NCBI GenBank assembly: GCA_024734495.1
Contig: JALMQS010000153.1
Coordinates: 7,403,294-7,467,293 of the forward strand
DNA length: 64,000 bases
From: Forficula auricularia
Taxonomy: Eukaryota > Arthropoda > Insecta > Dermaptera > Forficulidae
Direction of reading: 5' to 3'
Below, piece by piece: positions 1 to 9,649 of the stretch. The position numbers were made by a program, and so were the translations under genes. The notes beneath the pieces are model-generated. The model saw only the letters and a program-made list of their open reading frames with translations, was not told the origin of the DNA and did not search any database. Position 1 is the first letter of the stretch, and each line of letters starts with the position of its first letter.

Positions 1-334
1 TAAAATTGATAAATTTTAAGCGATAAGACCGACCGACAGTGTGCTAAGTTACTTATTACTTGATTGGATGTATGCAAAATGACGTTCACTAATAATAATT
101 AGAATTAGGTATTCTATAGGAAGGCAGGCTTTGCGGCTCTAGTATTAAATTAGTCGATTTGGATTTTTTGCTCAATGTATTTAAAAATGTCTGCAAAGTG
201 AAGAAAAATCATAGCACAGTTGTTGATTGATATAATTTTTTTTTTAATAAGAGTTCAAATTTCCGATTGAAATAGACTTCAAACTTTTATAAAATCGCAA
301 GACGGTGTCATCTATTAGATCCGAGAAGGGATTA
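1..334. other. AT-rich sequence, nothing recognised
   Basis: No open frame, RNA gene or clear repeat boundary was seen before the TSD of the minisatellite MITE at 335. Confidence 0.5.
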
Positions 335-342
335 TTTTTAAT

Positions 343-508
343 CAAGGGGTGATCCGCGTTTGGAAGTAGGTGTACACCTCTTTGGAAGTACTTTGGAAGT
401 ACTTGGAAATATTTGGAAGTACTTGGAAATATTTGAAAGTACTTGGAAATATTTGGAAGTACAAGTGGAAGTAGGTGTACAGCATATTAGGTCGCGGTTT
501 ACCCCTCG
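343..508 (+). mobile_element. Minisatellite-bearing MITE, copy A (8-bp TSD)
   Basis: A 166-bp element bounded by terminal inverted repeats. The left end is CAAGGGGTGATCCGCG and the right end, reverse complemented, is CGAGGGGTAAACCGCG. It is flanked by an exact 8-bp direct repeat, TTTTTAAT, at 335-342 and 509-516. Just inside each end is the motif GGAAGTAGGTGTACA in direct orientation. The middle (about 386-464) is a 10-bp tandem array alternating TACTTGGAAA and TATTTGGAAG, giving a 20-bp higher-order period. There is no coding capacity. An 8-bp TSD is typical of hAT elements, but the termini do not begin with the usual CAG, so the superfamily is left open. Other copies are at 15430, 39222 and 52196. 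Confidence 0.88.
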
Positions 509-553
509 TTTTTAATTATATTTCAAAAGGGTTGTTTTTTAGCTATGCCGGCA

Positions 554-1220
554 ATAATCTGATCCCTACACTAATTTACACACATTTATACACACATACA
601 CAACATGAACACACAATGGTCAAAATGGGCTATGTACCCGAAGGCTATTAAAAAAAAAGAAATAATTAACAAAGGATCTAAAAAATAATTAAAATTTGAT
701 TGTAATGTTAATCATTTATTTAGGAGCGGTCAACATCCACAGACATAATGCGGGCGAATTTAAAGCAACTTAAAACCCCCACTTTTATTTTGAAAGAAAA
801 AGATTGCAAACTTTTCGGCATTTTCCAGTAGAGTATAGTATCTAGTCAAGTCAAAGCACAACTGAATAATAAGAAAAATAAGTTTATTGTTGTTTTTTTA
901 GCTATTTTTACATATTTTGTAATCCGTCTAACACTACACACTTTTTGTTGAGGCCTATTTTTTGTTTTCTTAGAATTTAAATTAGTGTCCCCCTGTTTTA
1001 TTTCTTCTTTTTTTTTCACTCTTTCTCCAAAAAGATTTAAAACATCTATATTTGGCGCGAAATATGCAATTTTATACAATATTACTCAAATATGCAAAAA
1101 TATGCAGTATAAAATTTAACCCACAGTATCCTAGATGCATAATTCGGATAGATAATTGATCTCCTGGGTCGTATGTGGCGGCAAACACAATATGCAATTG
1201 CATAGGAATCCGGTCTCTAC
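554..1220 (+). repeat. Dispersed 0.65-kb repeat, copy 1
   Basis: This segment reappears at 42542-43163 in the same orientation and order. Shared blocks include a start like GATCCCTACACTAATTTACAC, a run of A-rich sequence, TTTGGCGCGAAATATGCAAT, repeated ATATGCAAAAATATGC motifs, and an end reading CGGTCTCTAC. The short minus-strand open frame at 846-1079 lies wholly inside it and is not conserved as a protein. I could not identify terminal repeats or a TSD. It may be a non-autonomous element of unknown class. Confidence 0.65.
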
Positions 1221-1239
1221 GTCATAACACAAAAACATA

Positions 1240-1775
1240 TATGGCTCTCATCTGTGGAGAGGGGCCTCCAAGCATTCTCTTGCCACACTGAATGCAATTC
1301 AGAAGCGAGCAATTAAACTAATAGGAGACCCGGCTCTAGCCAACTCACTCGACTCCATGGCTCACCGGAGAAGCGTTTCTGCTCTTTTCCTGTACTACAG
1401 ATTCTATCACGGTGTCTGTTCAGTCGAGTTGATATCAATTATCCACCCTAAAGCCATCTTTACGAAAAACACGCAGTTTTCAATCGCTCAGCACCCCATC
1501 GCTGTCAAATTGAATAAAAATCGAACAGGCGCTTTCGCTAACTCTTTTATCCCTATGACCTCCAGAGACTGGAACTCGCTCCCTGCTACCATATTTTCCG
1601 TGACTTATAACCTTCAGCTATTTAAGACCCGCATCCACAGATACCTTGGACCCCCACCCCGCCCATAAAATTCTTTCTTCTTCTTTTCACGATGGAGGAG
1701 CCAACCCTGGCCATTAGGGGTTGCATCTTTTTGGTGTAACTCCTTCTCTCATAATTTTCATTAAAAAAAAGCATA
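1240..1775 (+). pseudogene. CR1/Jockey-like LINE 3' end (5'-truncated)
   Basis: The plus frame opens at about 1240 and ends at the TAA at 1666-1668. It encodes the C-terminal part of a non-LTR reverse transcriptase, beginning YGSHLWRGASK, then KRAIKLIGDP, the AHRRSVSALFLYYRFYHG block, and the near-terminal signature MTSRDWNSLPATIF. The catalytic RT domain is absent, so this is a 5'-truncated, dead insertion. The 3' UTR (about 1669-1763) is shared with 29285-29390 and with the tail of the SINE at 51187, and ends in an A-run at about 1764. The closest paralogue in the window is at 57936-58580. Confidence 0.85.
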
Positions 1776-2499
1776 ACAACGGTTGGTTATGAAATTGACA
1801 TCCGTCAAATTAATATTGTCATCCTGAAACACTTATTAACTTCTCCCAGAACACTTTTTTAAAAACCCCGGTTTAGATGTTAAATTAAATTTCTTACTAG
1901 AGCACTCTAAACGTAGTTGCTTTGAGCAGCTCAACCCTCCCTCTGCAAATCTTATAGAGCACGTACTGAGTTTTGAAAAAGTTTTGATTATTCCTCCAAT
2001 ATAATTTTTAAGTAAGTTAGATAGTTTTGATTTAAAATCTAATCTCAAATGATTAACATATAAGTAAAAGAAAATTAATAATTCATGGTAATGCCAAACT
2101 GTTTCACCCTCTATATACCTGTAGTGAATTTTGAGGTGTTGACCGACAAACGTTGCTAGAATTAATTAAATTATCGATTTCCAGTATTGAAATGCAAGGG
2201 ATGAGGTTCGTTGGACTGATATATCATTCAGCCAAATTGAATATAATTAGCTTTATTCTTCGACCCTAACACTGTTACTCGGGACAATAAGATTCCTTTA
2301 ACCTTTAACAATTTTTATTATCTTTGACTGACGCTTCATCAAATCTCCATTGGAAAAACACCAGGGGAAGGAATGATAGGTCAAAATGTTAAGACCTAGT
2401 TGCATATAAACTAACTGAACCAATGTTTGTTTGACTAATGATTGTTATTTGACGATTGACACAGGATCATATGAGTTGCAATTAACCAAAACCAGTGAA
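1776..2499. other. AT-rich unique or degraded sequence
   Basis: No supported gene. A short stretch near 1950-1980 (ACTGAGTTTTGAAAAAGTTT) resembles segments near 21000 and 45770, which suggests an old dispersed repeat. The minus open frame at 1836-2048 has no recognisable content. Confidence 0.4.
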
Positions 2500-3200
2500 A
2501 AATAGTATTGATGATAAACTGTCAAAAAACAAAGATGATGACAAATATGGTCTTCAGCGAGGAAATCCAGATTGAGGATCAGGTTATAGAAGTGGTGGAA
2601 AAATATGTTTACCTAGGCCATGAGATAAGAATAGGTCGAGATAACCAGACCTGCGAAATGTTAAGAAGAATCACTCTGGGATGGGCAGCCTATGAGAAAT
2701 TGAAAGACATTTTTAAGGCAGATATCCCTACAACGTTGAAACGGAAAGCCTTCAACCAGTGTGTCTTGCCAATTTTGACTTATGGAGTAGAGACTTTGAC
2801 TCTCACAAAAATATCATCAGAAAAACTGAGAGTAACACAAAGGCGAATGGAAAGATCAATGCTTGGTTTGACCTTAAAAGACCGCGTAAGAAATGATGAG
2901 ATCCGTAGACGAACTGGACTAGACGACATCATTGAACGCATTGCAAAACAAAAGTGGTGATGGGCTGGTCATATCGCTAGGATGGAGGATGGCAGATGGA
3001 CAAAGAAACTCCTTGAATGGAGGCCAAGAGAGGATAAGCGAAGCCGAGGTAGACCTCCCACACGATGGACAGATGATATAAGAAGAATATCGACAAACTG
3101 GATAAAAGCTGCAAAAGATCGAGAAAACTGGAGACATTTGGAGGGGGCCTATGTTCAGCAGTGGACAAGAAAAAGGGCTGATTGATGATGATGATGACTT
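2500..3200 (+). pseudogene. RTE-type LINE reverse-transcriptase C-terminus
   Basis: A single plus frame runs from about 2505 to a stop just after 3185. It begins in the conserved segment INCQKTKMMTN, then has VEKYVYLGHEI, CVLPILTYGVETLTLT, the KW-x-WAGHIARMEDGRW block and SRGRPPTRWTDDIRR. These are hallmarks of the thumb and C-terminal region of RTE/BovB-like reverse transcriptases. The frame is broken once, by TGA at 2958-2960 between KW and WAGH, at a position usually occupied by Gln or Arg. The RT catalytic domain and endonuclease are missing (5' truncation). The copy ends in a short TGATGATGATGA microsatellite at about 3184-3197, as RTE elements often do. Only one stop in about 225 codons suggests a fairly young insertion. 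Confidence 0.9.
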
Positions 3201-3534
3201 ATGAAATTTCGTTTTGATATTCACACTAGTTTTTTATCTAGAGCGTTCACAAAATTTGTTAGCGTACTAACTAACAGACATTTTGACAAAATAATTAATT
3301 TCTCGTAAAATATAATTTTTTCGATTTTCACTTTTAAGGGCTTTTTTGAAGACCAAAACTCCATTTTTTTGCTCAATTTTTTAAATCGAAATAGTTTTAT
3401 CGGTTTTCTTAGATATTTTGAAAAAAGGAAGTAATAAAACTCTTTTTTCATACACGATTACCATATTCTGTAAGGTAAAGTAAAAATCGTTTAACCAATT
3501 CCATAGATTTTAAATTCCTATAATAGTGACAGCC
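3201..3534. other. AT-rich sequence, no gene
   Basis: Low-complexity T-rich and A-rich runs. The minus open frame at 3221-3451 is lysine- and phenylalanine-rich, as expected of AT-rich noise. Confidence 0.4.
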
Positions 3535-3700
3535 CTGCAGGTTGGGGGAAGAATAGACCCGCAGTAATCCCTGCTTGTCGTAAGCGACTAATAGGGAAAG
3601 GGTAGGCGGGACTCTTCAGCCTTGGTCGGCAAAAGTTTGGGAGCCCATGGGCTACCTATAATTCCATAAACAGAGCCAGGGCAGAGGTTAGCTTAAGAAT
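3535..3700 (+). repeat. GC-richer repeat with CCCTGCTTGTCG hairpin
   Basis: This block contains CCCTGCTTGTCGTAAGCGAC and TAGGGAAAGGG. GTCG and CGAC can pair around a short TAAG loop. A close relative of the core (CCCTGCTTGTCG, GGCGACTAAAAGGGG) is at about 54951-54981. In arthropod genomes this motif occurs, as far as I recall, in upstream regions of non-LTR retrotransposons, so I read it as a fragment of such an element. No ORF supports this directly. Confidence 0.4.
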
Positions 3701-4399
3701 AAGTAGACTTCCAGTCAAATCGATCGTAATAATAAACACCTTGCACATTATACTCATTAATTTTTCGAATATATTTTAAGCCAGGTGCGTTTTTATGTTT
3801 TACACTAAAAGTTTTTCATCTGGCAGTGAGAAACATATATAGCTCCCATATAATCCACTCTCTACTCACAATTATGAATTATTTGTTTATTTTTTTCCGG
3901 CTAATATTTGTTTTTCATTCGCAAATGAATAATATATTTCGAATAGACATTGCTAGGCGGTGGGAAGGAAGCATTTTAATTTAGCGTTTCCAATGGTTAT
4001 TTAATATTCTCGAAATGAAACGCCCCTCCCCACTTGAAAAATGATCGATTGTCAAAGGCCTTGGCAATGTTAATGTTTTGCATTGCAATTTGCAACATGC
4101 AAATGTCATAGAAATTGATATGAATTTCTGCTGCTCTCTCACGCGTTCTATTCATCAATAGAAACAGGCTAGCGGAGAAAAAACCTATTAATTGAATTCT
4201 ATTTAATACTAAATTGCTTTTAGGATTCTAAACATAATTTCAATGGCGAAAAGTCAAAATACAATTGATAATCAAAAAAAAAATACAATCTAGTACTATT
4301 CATTAGTTTGATTGCTTATTCAGATGTAAATATATTTCGAAAATTTCTAATACAATAGAGAAATAGAAACAATAATTCAATTAATTTTTTTAATATGAA
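3701..4399. other. AT-rich sequence, no gene
   Basis: No open frame, RNA gene or repeat boundary was recognised up to the Helitron beginning near 4400. Confidence 0.4.
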
Positions 4400-4400
4400 T

Positions 4401-5408
4401 GTATTTTATATAAAATTAAGGTTTTGTCTGTACATTGGTCCAAATCACGCCAAATTTTGGTTGCACATGTTTCAAGCAAAGTTATGAACGAAAACACCTT
4501 AAACAAAATTCCTGTCTGTCTGTATGTATGTCCGTCTGTCTGTTTCAGTGGTTTACGCGAAAAGTTGCACACGATTCACGTAAAAACGGCTGAAGGGATT
4601 ATTATGAAATTTCATATTTACATCAGATGTCTTCTAACTTACGTTTTTAGCTATATAACGTTTTGATATTTTGACCCCAGGAGGGGTTTGGGGGGCGCAC
4701 GAATGAAAATTATCAAATAACTCCTAAACTATTAACCCTACGGCAAATTTTATAATAAACAAAGTTGTAGGGGATGTGATTTCTGACAACTTTTGTTTAA
4801 AAAAATTTCCCCTAAAAACAACCCAAAAAGGGGGAGGGTGAAAAAATGTAAATTCTTGCCCTTGGAGCAAACTCAACCAAATTTTGTATACATAATCTCT
4901 GGGCCTCTAGAGAGCTAGAAATGCAAAAACTAACCACCCAAAATGGTGGAGGGGAGGGTCAAAAAATGAAAATTCTTTCTCTTGGACCAAACTCAACCAA
5001 ATTTTGTATACATAATCTGTGGGTCACTAGAAGGCTAGAAATGCAAAAACTGGGTGCGGGGGTGGAATGGAGTGGAGTGGAGATGGGTTAGGGTATGGGG
5101 TGCGTGGGGTGGAATAGGGGTGGGGTGAGGAGTGAGGCGGAGTAGGGTGGGGGTGCAGAAGCTGGTGCGGGGTAAAGTCCAGGGGGCGTCGTGTGGGTGG
5201 GATCCAGGGGGCTAGGCAGGGGTGTGGTGCGCAGGGTTGGAGGCCACGGGGTAGATGGGGTGCGGGTGGTGGTGTAGAGGCAGGGGGTGGGCACGGGTGC
5301 ATGGTGCGGGGGTAGGGGGTGTTGGCGGGGGTTTCAGGGGGGGGGGTTCAGGGGGCGTGCCTCTCGCAGCATGCAAGATGGCCGCCGAAGGCGGCCGCTT
5401 GCAGCTGG
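4401..5408 (+). mobile_element. Non-autonomous Helitron, copy H1
   Basis: The 5' part (TATATAAAATTAAGGTTTTG, then TCTGTACATTG) matches, in opposite orientation, the copy at 18568-19522, though its first bases are degraded. The 3' end has the Helitron signature: a GC hairpin GGCCGCCGAAGGCGGCC followed by GCTTGCAGCTGG, fitting CTRR, and then T. The interior holds two direct copies of a ~120-bp module starting AACTCAACCAAATTTTGTAT (about 4870 and 4990), then a strongly G-rich plus strand at about 5047-5345. There is no Rep/helicase ORF, so movement would need an autonomous partner. The proline-rich minus frame in the G-rich part is an artefact of composition. Confidence 0.8.
5047..5345 (+). repeat. 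G-rich low-complexity tract in Helitron H1
   Basis: About 300 nt of purine-biased sequence dominated by GGGGTG and GGGGG runs on the plus strand, in a window that is otherwise about 30% GC. Many runs of three or more G lie within a few bases of each other, so G-quadruplex formation is plausible. Equivalent C-rich sequence is at 18606-19015 in the inverted Helitron, and relatives are at 40725-40803 and 59205-59350. Confidence 0.7.
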
Positions 5409-6052
5409 TAAATATATAAAATAAGTTTACCTGGCAATTGATTTTACCAGCTACGCCTGGGAAAGTTTAATATTGAATTCACGCAAAAAAAAGTAACAAA
5501 AAATTGCTCATTGTTTTTAAAAATGTTTGGAAATTATTTCCAACTATTATTATTATTTTTTCTGCCAGTATGTGTGTATGGATTTCATTGCCCACGACAA
5601 CGCAATAACAGAAAGTCGTAGAATGTTTGTTCGTGTACTTAAATGTTTGTATTTTTAACGTGGAAAACTGATTAGACTACTGGTTCTGACTTTTCTAACT
5701 CATGGGACACTTTGGATTACACTGGTCTACAAAAATTTGCAACCGTAAACCTAACAATGGATTTCAGTAGAATTTTATACTCTGATTCTCATTATGGTAG
5801 TTGTTTCACCATATGGGTTTTCTTAGGATTTTTTTTGAAATTTAGACAGATTATTATTTATATACTTCTGCATCGATTGGTGGCAAAATAAAATTTATGA
5901 ACAATATAGTTTCGGAGATATTAAATTCCAAAGATAGATTTTTTCAGACTCTTATACATTGCACTATACGGGATATCGAAAAGTTTACATACATATTTAA
6001 TTAAAATTAAGAATCTCTTCTTACCATTGTTATAAAAAACTAAACCAACATT
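5409..6052. other. AT-rich sequence, no gene
   Basis: No supported features. Some sentence-like repeat fragments (for example near 5740-5780) could not be matched elsewhere in the window. Confidence 0.35.
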
Positions 6053-6065
6053 AAACAATAACTAA

Positions 6066-6261
6066 GGGGGGGTCGGGTAGGCTAGGCGGTAGCATGTCAG
6101 CCAGCTAACCAAGAGGACCCGAGTTCGAATCCGGCTCAAGGCATCCGGCTAAAATCTGACCCCCGAGGTAGAGACAAATTTAAAAATAAAAATAAATAGG
6201 TATCGTAAATGGCTTATGGCTACCATGGCCGAAAAAAGCCAAAAAAAAAAAAAAAAAAAAA
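6066..6261 (+). mobile_element. tRNA-derived SINE with poly(A) and 13-bp TSD
   Basis: The head resembles a tRNA: a box A-like segment at about 6079-6092 (GCTAGGCGGTAGCATG) and a box B, GAGTTCGAATCC, at 6121-6132, both internal pol III promoter elements. The body ends in a run of more than 20 A. An exact 13-bp duplication, AAACAATAACTAA, flanks it at 6053-6065 and 6262-6274, so this is a LINE-mobilised retroposon. It is a different family from the SINEs at 7948 and 31406. I did not find its LINE partner in the window. Confidence 0.88.
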
Positions 6262-6274
6262 AAACAATAACTAA

Positions 6275-7365
6275 AACATTTATAAGAAAATTTTAATTCA
6301 TAGTTACAACACAGTTTCTGAGATAATAATGAATAAATAATTAAAAATGTATAATGGAAAATTTACACTAAAAACAAGCTGGCAACACAGCATTTATTTA
6401 ACCTAAAAAGTGGGTTAACTTTAGTACTTTTTTTGACTTTTTCGCTTCAGCCATTGTCGCAACAGCCTACAATCGCTTGCTAAGAACTTTTTGTTTTATC
6501 TTCCTTTATAATGTACTTTACCTAACATTTCTTTGAAAAAATATATACAAGATCGGACAATGTTGCCAGATTTGTCAAACGAGCATGGGTTTGGCTAGTA
6601 GTGGTACATAAAGATCAAACAGTTTTGGGCTTATGAATTATAAATCATTATTGTCTGTTCTATATACTCACTATATAGCATTAACTTTTTGCTAGTATTG
6701 TCGCGAAACAACTACCTTAAATAAAAATAGTTTAAATTTAATTTTTAATTTTTTTTTTTTTCTAATATATTGAAAATTAGGAAAAAAGATCTGGTTAAAT
6801 AATAGTCAATTGAAGAAATTTTGGTACTTTTATATCTTTATTAATAAATAATAATAGAAATTGATGAGTTACAGTAAAATAAAATATTTAAAGTCTTAAA
6901 ATAGTTTAGCTTATATCTGATATTTTAAAATAAAAATTAATAACGGATTTCCCACGAAAATATTAATCCGTCTAAAAAAGCTGATCCCATTATATAAATA
7001 ATTTGATTTTCTTTTATGTTTTCAATAAATTTAATACCACGAATCGATTCATGTCCTTTAAAAAGAGCCAATTTTTCCAAGTTCTCCAATGAAACTAATA
7101 GAATTCGATGATCTCTACTTGTAATTGCGGCTAATTTATTATCAGGTCTAATTACAATATTTGATACTCCTGGATTTGGTATTTAAAGAAATATATATAA
7201 TCTATTTATCCATTGATAAAAATTGTTTTGATTCAATTTCGCCCACACTTTTATTTTTACTCGTATTTATAAGGAATTTTTTAGGTACTAAATAAAATTA
7301 CATTTTCTACTCTAAAGTGCATTTTGAACTAAATTTTTTTTTTAATATTTTTTTATTATACATAC
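6275..7365. other. AT-rich sequence, no gene
   Basis: No supported genes. Around 6950-7170 the base composition is slightly less skewed (CCACGAATCGATTCATGTCC, then GATGATCTCTACTTG). It could be an old coding remnant on the minus strand, but I could not read a convincing protein. Confidence 0.3.
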
Positions 7366-7630
7366 TAGTGTTTTTCAACCTTTTTCATGACGCCACCCCC
7401 TTAGTATGAGAAAAAATTTCGCGATCCCCTACCCCTCTGTTTGAGAGGCCCGGCTCGTGACTTTGTGTACAATTTTTCTTTTTTTATATTAAAAAAAAAA
7501 TAAAAACAGTAAAAAGTATTGATTTATTATTTATTTTTAAAAATCCTGATATAAATTAATAAAAAAAATATAATTATTGAAAAATGTATTATAAACTAAT
7601 AAACTTACACAAAGTCATGAGCCGGGTCTG
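7366..7630. mobile_element. Decayed hAT-like MITE (probable)
   Basis: The left side reads TAGTGTTTTTCAACCTTTTTC then ATGACGCCACCCCC, resembling the termini of the hAT MITEs at 29432 and 39426 (CAGTGTTTCTCAA). Inside, GGCCCGGCTCGTGACTTTGTG at 7448 is mirrored by CACAAAGTCATGAGCCGGGTC at 7607, an inverted repeat about 160 bp apart. I could not define both ends or a TSD. Confidence 0.45.
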
Positions 7631-7935
7631 CCAGTATTTAATTTCTTAGTGTTGCTTTTAAAATTCATTGATAAAGGGAAAAATTCTCCAGAAACGTTTG
7701 GATTTGAAATAAACGTTATTAAGATTGTTTTTTAAAAGATTTGTATTTGTATTTGTATTTTTTTGAATTACAAAACAATCGATAAATATTTTTTCTTTTA
7801 TAATGAGTACATATATTCGTTTTATATATTTATATATATGTATATGTTTATTTGCATCAAGCCGAGTACAATCTTATTGATTTCTCTTCATAAAAGAGTA
7901 AATAATATTATATACATATGAAAAAAAAGCACACT
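7631..7935. other. AT-rich sequence, no gene
   Basis: Nothing recognised. A simple ATTTGT repeat is near 7740 and an AT-rich dinucleotide stretch near 7830. Confidence 0.35.
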
Positions 7936-7947
7936 GAATGCGACATT

Positions 7948-8123
7948 TTTTTTTATTTATTTATTTATTGTCACCGGAAGCAGAGCCCATTTAGACAGCA
8001 CATCAGTAAAGTGTTAGTAGGGTTAGTGAGGGAGCCGAGTTTTTGCCGGTAGAAATTTTATATGCCAGCCAGGATTGAACCTCGGCCTTCCGCTCCAACA
8101 TCGTCATGCTAACCCGACTCCCC
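7948..8123 (-). mobile_element. tRNA-derived SINE, minus strand, 12-bp TSD
   Basis: Read on the minus strand, this has a tRNA-like head (GGTTAGCATGACG as box A and GGTTCAATCC as box B) and a body ending GTGACAATAAATAAATAAA. The tail appears on the plus strand as the T-rich start. A 12-bp duplication, GAAT(G/A)CGACATT, lies at 7936-7947 and 8124-8135 with one mismatch. The second copy of the family is at 31406-31625, also on the minus strand. Confidence 0.88.
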
Positions 8124-8135
8124 GAATACGACATT

Positions 8136-8908
8136 AATAAAGTAAGAAATAAAGTAAAAACAAAAATAAAAAATGCTACTAATTAACAGCTAAACTCTTA
8201 TAAAAATATTGTACCACACTCGTAATAAAAAAAATAAAAATCTCTCTCTCATATTATTTATGATAATATTTAAAAATAACCCCAGAGGACATGGAGACCT
8301 TCAAAAAGATAACATAAAATAATGTTTGCATGAATGGAATTCACCAATTAGAATATTATTTCAAGCATAAGGGAAAACGATGCTTACAAAATAAACACCC
8401 CTAAATCCCCCTTGCCCTCACCCTCACAAGCTCACTAATGAAAAGAAATTGAGAGATATATTTTACTTTCAAATTTTAGATCTACTTGATTTTATATTTT
8501 TCAAATTGAATTAATCATTTAACTAAGTAGAATAATTTTATAATAATATTATTCTTGAGCTCGTCAATATTATATATTTATTTCTAGAGTAGGATTTAAA
8601 GTAATGTTAAAGATCAAAATATAAATTTTAATTAAAAATTAGAATGGAAGAAAAATAACAAAAATCAGAGTCAGATGTAATTTGTACTGGCAACATCGAA
8701 ATATGCTATCTGTTTGGAAATTTAACAGGCAAAAAAATAATAAGTTATTTTTAGAAGCGACCCACACAAGTGAAATTTCAAAAAATCTCAACAAATGTTG
8801 AAAATATTTTCTCGACGAGAGTAGCAAATTTGTTTATTATTCCAAAAAATTCTTCCAGAAATGTCTAAAAAGAAAAAATAATAATAATAAATTTATAAGT
8901 GATAGAGA
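8136..8908. other. AT-rich sequence, no gene
   Basis: Nothing supported. The open frame at 8639-8827 (minus) has no recognisable motif. Confidence 0.35.
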
Positions 8909-9030
8909 TAATGATAAAAGTAAATAAATATTTTGTGAGATATTAATTTACTATGGTTTTCTAGACCACTTTTTGAAAACCTAACTCATAATAAATTAAT
9001 ATCTCACAAAATATTTATTTACTTTTAACT
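8909..9030. repeat. Inverted repeat with ~40-bp arms
   Basis: The left arm (about 8909-8950, AAAGTAAATAAATATTTTGT, then GAGATATTAATTTA) is mirrored by the right arm (about 8992-9030). The spacer is about 40 nt. It is probably the remains of a hairpin MITE and lies next to the similar structure at 9073. Confidence 0.65.
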
Positions 9031-9072
9031 TTATTAAAGATGTTTCATCTTTCACCAACACCACAATCGCTT

Positions 9073-9242
9073 TTAATTATTAAGTGAAAGAAAGGCAGTC
9101 CAAGGATAGTGAAAAAAATTTCTCACGAATAAAATATATTTATTGGATATTCATTCTTTTCATCACTCAAAAATCTATTTTATTTGAGAGAATTTTTTTT
9201 CATTATCCTTAGGCTGCCTTTCCATCACTTATCAATTAAAAT
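9073..9242. repeat. Inverted repeat with ~67-bp arms
   Basis: The left arm runs from TTTTAATTATTAAGTGAAAG through GGCAGTCCAAGGATAGTGAA to about 9139. The right arm (about 9175-9242) reads back the same sequence with several mismatches. The spacer is about 35 nt. Most likely a hairpin MITE. The motif GGCAGTCCAA also occurs in the hairpin at 60958. Confidence 0.7.
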
Positions 9243-9649
9243 TTCTACCAGAGAGAAAAATTCTTCTAATAAAATAATATTAAAATTTCACTGATGTTTG
9301 AATCAAATAAATATTCAGGATAAAGCTATGTTTTATATAAATATTTTAATTAAGGACAAATGAGTTTTTTTCCTTTCAGAAAATACCCTGGTTTCAAAAT
9401 TCAAGGGGATGTTTTAGAAGATCCACAAAATAATGATTAATGATTATACGGAGATATCATATAATAATCGGGATTCTAAATATTAGCCCGGTTTGTCTAT
9501 AGTTCGGTTTGAAAATTTCCAAAAAAAAAATTTTTATTTGAAAAAAAATCCTAAAAATCTTTATTATTTTCATACGTAAATTAATAGTCTCCTCGACCCT
9601 CATTAATCTATTCTTAAAAAAAAACTGTTCTATATTTATATTTTGATTT
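9243..9649. other. AT-rich sequence, no gene
   Basis: Nothing recognised before the tandem array. Confidence 0.35.

Noticed and set aside
5027..5302. Proline-rich open frame on the minus strand
   Set aside because: It is the complement of a low-complexity G-rich tract in a Helitron. The same happens at 18622-18846 and 59100-59402.
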